Below, piece by piece: positions 41,299 to 47,381 of a stretch of 64,000 nt of DNA. Below the pieces are notes generated by a model. That model was not told the DNA's origin, made no database searches, and was given only the letters and a program-made list of their open reading frames with translations. Numbering within the stretch: the stretch's first letter is position 1; every line of letters begins with the position of its first letter. Both the position numbers and the translations under genes were made by a program. The DNA is from DASUPK01 sp963695675 (GTDB lineage: Bacteria; Actinomycetota; Thermoleophilia; Solirubrobacterales; 70-9): assembly GCA_963695675.1 (NCBI GenBank), contig CAVOGY010000007.1:124001-188000 (forward strand), in the 5' to 3' direction.

Positions 41299-41355
41299 CG
41301 AAAGGGCCCGATTTCTCGGGCCCTTTCTAAGAACAAGGTTTCCCTTGTTCCATTG
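41299..41355 (-). ncRNA. Candidate small RNA A, downstream of the MFS gene
   Basis: A short transcript of about 57 nt is predicted on the minus strand. It would start near 41355, seven bases after a TAGGGT box. It then has a perfect 8-bp hairpin GAACAAGG-GAAA-CCTTGTTC (41331-41350) and an 11-bp terminator AAAGGGCCCGA-GAAA-TCGGGCCCTTT (41301-41326). Both loops are GNRA tetraloops. The organisation copies that of RNA B at 42757-42835. There is no open frame. No known RNA family was recognised; the 6C RNA of actinobacteria has C-rich loops, which are absent here. Confidence 0.55.
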
Positions 41356-41361
41356 ATCAGG

Positions 41362-41389
41362 ACCCTACCCGTCGCGAACGCGAAGTCAA
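41362..41389 (-). promoter_or_regulatory. Promoter of small RNA A
   Basis: TTGACT at 41384-41389, a 16-base spacer and TAGGGT at 41362-41367 on the minus strand. It fits the actinobacterial TTGAC / TANNNT pattern and is identical in geometry to the promoter of RNA B. Confidence 0.6.
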
Positions 41390-41432
41390 GCGCCTGTACA
41401 CGAACGTTTCCGCTAGTTGCGGGGTTTGCCCC

Positions 41433-42695
41433 TCAGGCAGCTTGCGCGGCCGGCGCCTCGGTGAGCTCGAGGGTGTCGGCGGGAGCGTTCTGGCTTCGCG
41501 AGAGCGCGATGAAGGGCAGGGCGAAGGCTGCGATCCCCGCGGAGACCAGATAGGAGGCCGCGTAACCGGAGGTGTCCGCGACGCGGCCCAGAACCGGCTG
41601 TGCCCAGACGCCCCCGGTCGAGGCCATCATCGAATCGAAGGAGAGGATCGTCGCCCGCTGCCGCGAGGGGATCATCCCGTTGATGTAGGTCTGCCGGATC
41701 GGCATCGTGGCGGCGAAGAGAAGCCCCCAAACGGTCGTCAGGCCGATCACCGGCCAGAAGCTCTGGATCGCACCGATCAGTGCGAGGGCGATCACGCTCA
41801 GCCCGGCCGTGACGAGCAGGGCCGAGGTCCGGCGACGGAAGAGGGCGCGGACCCGAGGCGCGGCGACCCCACCGAGGATCTGCGCTCCCGCCACGATCGC
41901 AGCGGCCAAACCCGCGATCTCGTATGCCTGCGGATCGCCGTAGAGCTCGAGCAGATACGGCTGCAGTGCATAGAAGGCGTAGATCCCGACGCCGCCCGTG
42001 AACAGGGCCTCGACCATCAGCCACTTTACGGCCGGAACTCGCCAGCCGTAGTCGATCGAGTTCGCCGCGATCTTCCTCATCTCCGCGAGGGGTCGCCCGC
42101 CTTGCTCCGGCGTGAAGCCGACATCGTGCATCAGCCTGAAGGCGACGACGAACATCACGATCAGGATCGCGCCGCGGAGGACGAACGGGGTTCCCAGGCT
42201 GACCTGCTGGGCGATGAAGCCCCCGGCGACGGAGCCGCCCAGCATGCCGGCGCCGGTGACCATCTGGCCGCGGCCGAAGACGGTCTCGAGCGGCCCGCGG
42301 TAACCCGTCGCGGTGAGGGCGTCGACGAGCCAAGCCTCGACGGCGCCGGAGAAGAAGGTGAAGCCCAGGCCGAGCAGGAGCGAGACGATCGCCCACTGCC
42401 AGAAGGGCGCCTCGATCTGCCAGAGCAGTACGTAGAGCAGGCTCGACGCGGAGAGGGTGAGCGTGCCGAGCAGGTAGGAGGTGCGCCGCCCGATCGTGTC
42501 GGCGACGATCCCGGTCGGCACCTCGAAGAGGACCATGCCTCCGGTGAAGAAGGCGTTGGCGGCAAACGCCTCCAGGTTGGAGAGGCCGGCGTCGAGCAGG
42601 AAGATCGTGTTGATCCCCCAGATCAGCGACGCCGCCAGGGTGTTGCCCAGCAGGAGCAGCAGATAGGTGCGCTGGATCGAACGAGACGTCGGCAC
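41433..42695 (-). CDS. MFS transporter
   Basis: 420 residues, about 12 membrane helices. The A-like motif of the major facilitator superfamily is seen after helix 2 (FEVPTGIVADTIGRRTSYLL). Other helices: FWQWAIVSLLLGLGFTFFSG and VRGAILIVMFVVAFRLM-like segments; the second half begins after RPLAEMRKIAANSIDYGW. The closest general class is drug/sugar efflux-like MFS proteins; the substrate is unknown. It is flanked on both sides, in the same orientation, by two candidate small RNA genes with terminators. Confidence 0.88.
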   Translation of the reverse strand: MPTSRSIQRTYLLLLLGNTLAASLIWGINTIFLLDAGLSNLEAFAANAFFTGGMVLFEVPTGIVADTIGRRTSYLLGTLTLSASSLLYVLLWQIEAPFWQWAIVSLLLGLGFTFFSGAVEAWLVDALTATGYRGPLETVFGRGQMVTGAGMLGGSVAGGFIAQQVSLGTPFVLRGAILIVMFVVAFRLMHDVGFTPEQGGRPLAEMRKIAANSIDYGWRVPAVKWLMVEALFTGGVGIYAFYALQPYLLELYGDPQAYEIAGLAAAIVAGAQILGGVAAPRVRALFRRRTSALLVTAGLSVIALALIGAIQSFWPVIGLTTVWGLLFAATMPIRQTYINGMIPSRQRATILSFDSMMASTGGVWAQPVLGRVADTSGYAASYLVSAGIAAFALPFIALSRSQNAPADTLELTEAPAAQAA

Positions 42696-42756
42696 GTTCT
42701 GAACCTACTGACCGGCCGTCTCCCGCCGACTCATCGCTCGATCAGTCCCCGGACAA

Positions 42757-42835
42757 GCGAAAGGGCCCGGTCTCCCGGGCCCTTCCTTTGAACTGAACCT
42801 GATTGACCCGAAGGTCAACCTGCTCTGTTCAAGTG
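42757..42835 (-). ncRNA. Candidate small RNA B, upstream of the MFS gene
   Basis: A transcript of about 79 nt on the minus strand, starting about seven bases after TAGGGT. A long hairpin has outer arms TTGAAC and GTTCAA and an inner stem TTGACC-TTCG-GGTCAA capped by a UUCG tetraloop (42803-42818). The terminator follows: AAGGGCCCGG-GAGA-CCGGGCCCTT, then TCGC (42761-42784). Promoter, hairpin flanks and terminator resemble RNA A. It ends 62 bases before the MFS start, so the MFS gene might be reached by read-through, which would make the RNA a leader. Confidence 0.55.
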
Positions 42836-42841
42836 GCGGGA

Positions 42842-42869
42842 ACCCTACTGGCCTGCGAAGCCCCGTCAA
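42842..42869 (-). promoter_or_regulatory. Promoter of small RNA B
   Basis: TTGACG at 42864-42869, a 16-base spacer and TAGGGT at 42842-42847 on the minus strand. Same geometry as the promoter at 41362. It lies between the zinc-ribbon gene stop and RNA B. Confidence 0.6.
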
Positions 42870-42908
42870 GAGGTCCAGCGAACGGAATCCCCGCAAGCTG
42901 CGGGGAAG

Positions 42909-43238
42909 TCACCGCCAGCGTCCGCCCGCTTTCGCCCACTCCGTCAGATGATCCACCGAGCAGAAGGCGTCGGGGACCCGGTGCTCCCCGCGGTGCCGGA
43001 CCAGGAGGACGTGCGCATCGGAGAGCTGCTCGCCGCAGTGCGAGCACCGCGTCGCGCCCTCGTCGAGAGCCGTCGGCTCCGACATCTCGCCCGGCTCCCA
43101 GTGAGCACCCTGGATCGACCAGGGAATCAGGTGCTCGAGGCGGCAGAAGACGGCGCGGCGCTCCCCGGCCGGCTCATAGGCGCGGAACCCGTCGTCGGGC
43201 TCGACCTCGGCCCCGCACCACGTGCACGTCTCTTTCAT
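42909..43238 (-). CDS. Small protein with two zinc-ribbon-like modules
   Basis: 109 residues from ATG 43238. Two internally similar halves: CTWCGAEVEPDDGFRAYEP to AVFCRLEHLIPW, and CSHCGEQLSDAHVLLVRHRG to AFCSVDHLTEWAKAG. Each has CxxC followed by FCxxxHL, so each could bind zinc. No family name is known to me with confidence. A nucleic-acid or protein adaptor role is possible. The in-frame ATG at 43265 falls in a palindromic element and is less likely. Confidence 0.75.
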   Translation of the reverse strand: MKETCTWCGAEVEPDDGFRAYEPAGERRAVFCRLEHLIPWSIQGAHWEPGEMSEPTALDEGATRCSHCGEQLSDAHVLLVRHRGEHRVPDAFCSVDHLTEWAKAGGRWR

Positions 43239-43245
43239 ACCGCCA

Positions 43246-43324
43246 TCTAACGGGTGCTCCTCCATCCTGAAACGGGTGGCGCCGGGGGGCGCCCCCTCGC
43301 GTTAACGGAGCACCCTCGCATAAT
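43246..43324 (+). repeat. Palindromic element, nested copy in a divergent intergenic region
   Basis: Outer arms TAACGGGTGCTCCTCC and CGGAGCACCCTCGCATAATG enclose an inner unit at about 43266-43304 (CTGAAACGGGTGGCGCC, GGGGGGCGCCCCCTCGCGTTAA). It occupies nearly the whole space between the zinc-ribbon gene and the dehydrogenase start. Confidence 0.75.
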
Positions 43325-43332
43325 GCACTCGG

Positions 43333-44404
43333 ATGAGCGCTCTGCGGATAGTCGTACTCGAGGGCGACCAGACCGGGCAGGAGCTGCTCGAGCAGGCGCT
43401 GCGCGTGATCGACTCCGATGTGATCGGACTGGATCTGGAGCTCGAGCGCTTCGACCTCTCGCTCGAGAACCGGCGGAGAACCCAGAATGAGGTCTGTATC
43501 CAGGGAGCGAAGGCGATGGCGGACGCCGGCTTCGGGATCAAGGCGGCGACGATCACCCCGGAGGGCGCCGAAGACGTGGGCAGCCCGAACCGTCTGATCC
43601 GCGAGGCGATCGACGGCAAGGTGATCGTCAGGACCGGCCGCCGGATCCCCGGCGTGAGCCCGGTGGCGGGGATCCACCACCCGATCTCGGTGGTCCGGAT
43701 GGCGGTGGAGGACGCCTACGGCGCCGATGAGTCTCGCGCTGACGAAAACGGCGACGAGGTCGCGCGCCGCACCGAGGTGATCCACCGCTCCAACTGCCGT
43801 GCCGTCGCCGAGTACGCCTTCCGAACGGCGCGCGAGCTCGAGGGACGCGTCTACGGAGGGCCGAAGTGGACGGTGAGCCCGATCTACGAGGGGATGCTGA
43901 AGGAGGAGATGGACGCGGCGGCCGAGCGCCATCCGGAGGTCGACTATGAGCCGCTGTCTGATCGACGCGACCTACGCCGGGCTGCTCACCGGGCGCGCCG
44001 ATGCCCCGCTGGTCATCCCCAGCCTCAATCGCGACGGCGATCTGCTCTCTGATCTCGTTCTGCCGCTCTACGGCTCGATCGCCGGCGCCGAGTCCGTGCT
44101 CCTCTCGCTGGACGGCGAGCTGGCGGTCCGTGTGGCGATGAGTGAGGCGCCCCACGGGACGGCCCCGGCTCTGGAGGGGAAGGACATCGCGAACCCGATG
44201 GGGATGATCCTTGCCGGGGCCGCGGTCCTTCACTACGCCGGGGTCGCGGGGGTCGAAGGGGCTCACCGCTCCTCACGCGCGGTCTACGAAGCGGTTTTCG
44301 ACACCGCCGCCGCCGGCATCCGCACCCCCGACCTGAAGGGGCACGCCGGGACGACCGAGTTCACGGACGCGGTGATCGAGCGGGTGCGCGCTCAGCTCGG
44401 CTGA
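43333..44404 (+). CDS. Isocitrate/isopropylmalate dehydrogenase-family protein, one +1 frameshift
   Basis: The gene reads MSALRIVVLEGDQTGQELLE through VYGGPKWTVSPIYEGMLKEE to HPEVDYEP in one frame, then CLIDATYAGLLTG onward in the next. A spare C near 43954 accounts for it; deletion restores an intact reading frame of about 356 codons. The second half has LVIPSLNRDGDLLSDLVLPL, EAPHGTAPALEGKDIANPMG and MILAGAAVLHY, the metal and NAD regions of beta-decarboxylating dehydrogenases. The substrate (isocitrate, isopropylmalate, homoisocitrate or tartrate) cannot be told. The 3' end overlaps the VOC gene by 13 bases. Confidence 0.8.
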
Positions 44405-44811
44405 CCCGATTCGGCCTGGAAGTCCATGCGACCCGCCAGCCGCTCGTCGGCGCCGGGGCGGACCAGCTCGTAGAACGCCAGTCGCTGGCCGCCGGGGGTG
44501 CGGAGCTCCGCAGCCGGCCCATGCGGGAACTCGAAGCGAGCGTCGATCGCGGCACCTCTCTTCTGGAGGTCTGCGATCGCCGCGTCGAGATCGTCAACCC
44601 GGTGCAGCACGACCGGAGCCTCACCCTCGAGGTGGCCGGCGAGCAGCAGCCTGGGGCCACCGTCGGACAGCCTCACCTGGGCGACTCGAGTTCCGAACGC
44701 CTCAATTGCGAAGACCACCTCGGCGCCAACGACGTCGCGGTAGAAGGCCAGGTCGCGGGCCACGTTCGTGCTCGGCATGTAGAGGAAGTCGAAGGACTCG
44801 ATCCGGGGCAC
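44392..44811 (-). CDS. VOC / glyoxalase-like protein
   Basis: 139 residues from GTG 44811. The vicinal-oxygen-chelate pattern is visible: FLYMPSTNVARDLAFYRDVV, GAEVVF, VRLSDGGPRLLLAGH, VLHRVDDLDAAIADLQKRGA and TPGGQRLAFYEL with a Glu metal ligand near the end. Two beta-alpha-beta-beta-beta modules fit the length. The reaction is unknown. 2 bases separate it from the upstream lipoprotein gene, so they are co-transcribed. Confidence 0.8.
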   Translation of the reverse strand: MPRIESFDFLYMPSTNVARDLAFYRDVVGAEVVFAIEAFGTRVAQVRLSDGGPRLLLAGHLEGEAPVVLHRVDDLDAAIADLQKRGAAIDARFEFPHGPAAELRTPGGQRLAFYELVRPGADERLAGRMDFQAESGQPS

Positions 44812-44813
44812 GC

Positions 44814-45299
44814 TCAGACGACCGGGCCCTGATTCGCGGGCGCGCCCTGATCGATGTCGACGACGCGGCGCCACTGGGTGATCAGACCGTTGCGGATCAC
44901 GAAGGCGGTCTTTGCGGTCTCCCCCACGCCGTTGCCGCATGCACCGGGGCCGGGCCGCTCGGTGAGCTCGAAGGTGGCGATTGTGAACTTGCCCGTTGAG
45001 ATCGCCTCGGTCAGCTTCGCGCCGCACGGCAGCGATCGGTTGAAGGCCTCCACCTCTCCACGATCGGTGAGACGAAAGGCCGGGGTTCCGTTCTGGACCA
45101 CGCTGGGGATCGCGAACCGCTCGCTCGCCGCGATGACATCTCCGGCGCGGAGCTCGTCGGCCCAGCGTTTGATCACCTGAACCGTGTCGGGGTCGGCGCC
45201 GCCAGGGATAGTGGTGTCGCTGTCTTTCCCCGAGGAACCGCAGCCGGAGAGCGCGACGACACCCAAAGCTGCAAGGACAACGATGCCGCGAGCGGTCAC
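44814..45299 (-). CDS. Lipoprotein with NTF2/SnoaL-like domain
   Basis: 161 residues. The signal peptide GIVVLAALGVVALSGCGSSG carries the lipobox LSGC, so the protein is a substrate of LspA. The mature part (VIKRWADELRAGDVIAASER, then FAIPSVVQNG and FVIRNGLITQWRRVVD) resembles SnoaL/NTF2-like cone folds. No catalytic dyad is assigned. The GTG start is at 45299. It precedes the VOC gene in an apparent two-gene unit. Confidence 0.75.
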   Translation of the reverse strand: MTARGIVVLAALGVVALSGCGSSGKDSDTTIPGGADPDTVQVIKRWADELRAGDVIAASERFAIPSVVQNGTPAFRLTDRGEVEAFNRSLPCGAKLTEAISTGKFTIATFELTERPGPGACGNGVGETAKTAFVIRNGLITQWRRVVDIDQGAPANQGPVV

Positions 45300-45335
45300 A
45301 TACAGATCATGGCAATGCCGGCCGGCGAGCCGAAC

Positions 45336-45530
45336 TTACTCCTGGTCGCGCCGCTCTGAGCGGTCGCGGGCGGCCAGCATCCGCTCGAGATAGGCCGACT
45401 TCTCGGCGCGGCGCCGGTGCTGGCGCTCCTCGTCCGGGGTCAGCGAGGCGGCGATGGCCTCGTGCTCCTCGGTCACCCGATCGTGCTGGGCGCGGCGCAG
45501 CTCCTCGGTTATGGGTTCGCGATTGGCCAC
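45336..45530 (-). CDS. Small hydrophilic helical protein
   Basis: 64 residues: EPITEELRRAQHDRVTEEHE and LTPDEERQHRRRAEKSAYLE. It is rich in Arg and Glu and probably one helical hairpin. Codon use shows the G/C third positions typical of the window, and a short run of the same orientation follows. No family recognised. Confidence 0.5.
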   Translation of the reverse strand: MANREPITEELRRAQHDRVTEEHEAIAASLTPDEERQHRRRAEKSAYLERMLAARDRSERRDQE

Positions 45531-45569
45531 TTCGCGCAGACTACTCGGGCCCCGCCGGTGCGTTCAGCC

Positions 45570-45812
45570 TTAGAGAGGCGTCTTCGCCCGCTCCTGCCTG
45601 CCCTTGGCCCCGCTCTTTTGGACCGCCTTGCGGCTCTTGGAGAACGGCTTCTGGAGCCACCTTCCGAGCCGGCCCGGCGCCTTTCCGGTGGTCTGCTGCC
45701 CCAGCTGGAGCGGCTTGTCGCCGGCCCGCTGGAAGTGGCGCGATAGCCGTGGCGCGAGGAAGGCGAGGATGAAGAGCAGAACGCAGAAAACGATCAACGC
45801 GGCGATCAGCAT
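45570..45812 (-). CDS. Small single-pass membrane protein
   Basis: 80 residues. An N-terminal membrane helix (IAALIVFCVLLFILAFLAP) is followed by a basic tail (LQKPFSKSRKAVQKSG). Function unknown. It lies upstream of the divergent SOS cassette with about 65 bases between the two. Confidence 0.5.
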   Translation of the reverse strand: MLIAALIVFCVLLFILAFLAPRLSRHFQRAGDKPLQLGQQTTGKAPGRLGRWLQKPFSKSRKAVQKSGAKGRQERAKTPL

Positions 45813-45856
45813 GTCCCCTAGGCTTCCCCGCCGCCCATCTCCTTAACCCATTTTCC

Positions 45857-45892
45857 TTGACCTTTTGTCGCGGGTATACGAACATACGTTCG
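45857..45892 (+). promoter_or_regulatory. LexA (SOS) box and promoter of imuB
   Basis: CGAACATACGTTCG at 45879-45892 matches the actinobacterial SOS box CGAAC-N4-GTTCG exactly, and the ATG of imuB follows directly. TTGACC at 45857-45862 is a -35 candidate; with 17 bases the -10 is GAACAT (45880-45885) inside the box. Transcription would then start at or within a base or two of the ATG, giving a leaderless mRNA repressed by LexA. Confidence 0.8.
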
Positions 45893-47101
45893 ATGCCCGT
45901 CGCATGCGCCCTGATCCCCCGCTTCCGGCTGATTGCCGCAGTCGCGGAGCCGAGGATCTTGAAGCGGCCGGCGGCGCTGGCCCCGGAACCGGGCGCTGCG
46001 CAGCTGATCGGGGAGGTCTCCGCGACCGCGGAGAGGTTCGGGTTGAGGCTGGGGATGAGGATGGGAGAGGCGCTCGCCCGCTGCCCCGAGCTGGCCCTGA
46101 TCCCACCGGATCCTGAGCGGGCCGAGAGCTCCTGGGAGGAGGCGCTGCGGCGGCTCGAGGGGATCGGCGCGGAGGTCGAGTCGGGCCGCGCCGGCGAGGC
46201 GTTCTTCGAGGCGGGCGGCCTGGGTGGCCTCTGGGGAGGGATCGAGGGCGTGCTGGAGGGTGCCCGAGAGGCGCTGGGCTCCTCCGCGCAGCTCGGCGCC
46301 GCGCCGAGCCGCTTCTGCGCGTACGTGGCCGCCGATCAATCGAGGGTAGTTCCGAAGGGAGGCGCGCCCACGTTCCTGGCGCCGCTGCCGGTGTCGCTCC
46401 TCTGCGGACGACTGGGCGGAGACGAGGCTGACGACCTCCCCAACGAGCTCGAGCGGCTCGGCATCTCCACCCTCGGACGGCTCGCCGGGCTGTCCCGCGA
46501 TGCGGTCGCCGATCGCTTCGGGCGGCTGGGGCTGCGGGCGCTGCGGCTGGCCCGCGGTGAGGATGAGGAACTGCGGCCGCGCCCGGTGCGCGAGGTGATC
46601 GCGGTGGAGCTGGAGCTTCCCGAGGCGGTCTCCGGCCAGCAGCTCGAGCGGGCACTCGAGCTGCTGATCTCGCGGCTGCTCGCCCACGGCGCGCGACGTG
46701 GCCGGACCCTGCGGGCGCTGCGGCTCTCCGCCCGCCTCGCCGCCGGTGGGGGGTGGCGCCGTCAGGTCGCGCTGCGGCGGGCCAGTGCCGATCGAGCCCG
46801 GCTCGCCGATGCCCTCCTCCCCCACCTCGCCCTCCTGCCCGCCCCGGCCGCGACGCTACGGCTCGAGGCCGTATCGCTGGGACCGGAGACGGGGGAACAG
46901 CTGACGATCTCGAGCCCCGAGCAGGAGAGGCACCGGCGGATCTCGGAGGCGGTGCGCCAGACCCGTTCGGCCGCGGGTTCTGAATCGGTGCTGCGGGTGC
47001 TCGAGGTGGATCCCGAGTCACGGGTGCCTGAGCGGCGGGAGGTGCTGATGCCGTGGTCCGAGGGTGCTCCGCAGGCGGAGCCGAGGAGCAACCCGTCTTG
47101 A
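45893..47101 (+). CDS. imuB: ImuB, Y-family polymerase-like SOS mutagenesis protein
   Basis: 402 residues from ATG 45893, next to the SOS box. It keeps the Y-family architecture (LGMRMGEALARCPELALIPP; RLGGDEADDLPNELERLGIS with helix-hairpin-helix; LGRLAGLSRDAVADRFGRLG) but lacks the catalytic DxD and DE residues of DinB, as ImuB does. ImuB recruits the clamp and DnaE2 for translesion synthesis. The last 14 residues (EGAPQAEPRSNPS) and stop are encoded by a palindromic element. imuA is not adjacent. Confidence 0.9.
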   Translation: MPVACALIPRFRLIAAVAEPRILKRPAALAPEPGAAQLIGEVSATAERFGLRLGMRMGEALARCPELALIPPDPERAESSWEEALRRLEGIGAEVESGRAGEAFFEAGGLGGLWGGIEGVLEGAREALGSSAQLGAAPSRFCAYVAADQSRVVPKGGAPTFLAPLPVSLLCGRLGGDEADDLPNELERLGISTLGRLAGLSRDAVADRFGRLGLRALRLARGEDEELRPRPVREVIAVELELPEAVSGQQLERALELLISRLLAHGARRGRTLRALRLSARLAAGGGWRRQVALRRASADRARLADALLPHLALLPAPAATLRLEAVSLGPETGEQLTISSPEQERHRRISEAVRQTRSAAGSESVLRVLEVDPESRVPERREVLMPWSEGAPQAEPRSNPS

Positions 47102-47103
47102 TG
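47059..47103 (-). repeat. Palindromic element at the imuB 3' end
   Basis: On the minus strand CATCAAGACGGGTTGCTCC, inner TCGGCTCCGCCTGC, GGAGCACCCTC. It encodes the ImuB C-terminus in reverse orientation and supplies the TGA. Confidence 0.75.
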
Positions 47104-47111
47104 GCGAAGCC

Positions 47112-47381
47112 GTGAGACCCAACCGGGTCAACAAGCCCTGGCCGGTCCCGGTCCAGGTCGGCTCGGACGGAGTGCCGCTGGCGGTGGGCCGGCTGGCGGT
47201 CGAGTCGGTTCGCGAGGAGTGGCTGGTCGAGGACGGCTGGTGGACGCAGAGGCCGTTGCGGCGGCGCTACTTCGAGCTGGTGCTCGAGGACGGCAGCGAC
47301 GTCGTCGTCTTCTGCGAGGCCTCATCAAACGGGTTGCGCTCTCGCGCACCCTCGCATCAATGGTTCCGGCAGCGGGATTGA
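47112..47381 (+). CDS. DUF6504-type small protein with in-frame repeat insertion
   Basis: 89 residues from GTG 47112. The core (NKPWPVPVQVGSDGVPLAVG and REEWLVEDGWWTQRPLRRRY, then FELVLEDG) matches the small protein commonly found between or near imuB and dnaE2 in actinobacteria. The family ends with a W-F/Y-R-Q-R motif; here WFRQRD is present but is separated from the preceding strand (VVVFCEASS) by NGLRSRAPSHQ, encoded by a palindromic element. The stop overlaps the dnaE2 ATG (TGATG). Function unknown; genetic link to translesion synthesis. Confidence 0.72.
   Translation: MRPNRVNKPWPVPVQVGSDGVPLAVGRLAVESVREEWLVEDGWWTQRPLRRRYFELVLEDGSDVVVFCEASSNGLRSRAPSHQWFRQRD
47323..47360 (+). repeat. Palindromic element inside the DUF6504 gene
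   Basis: CATCAAACGGGTTGCGC, TCTC loop, GCGCACCCTCGCATC. It is identical over 36 bases to the copy 380 bases downstream in dnaE2 and is read in the same frame (SNGLRSRAPSH). Confidence 0.85.

Noticed and set aside
41299..41355. 6C RNA or other known actinobacterial small RNA
   Set aside because: The hairpin loops are GAAA rather than runs of cytosine, and the length and order of stems differ.
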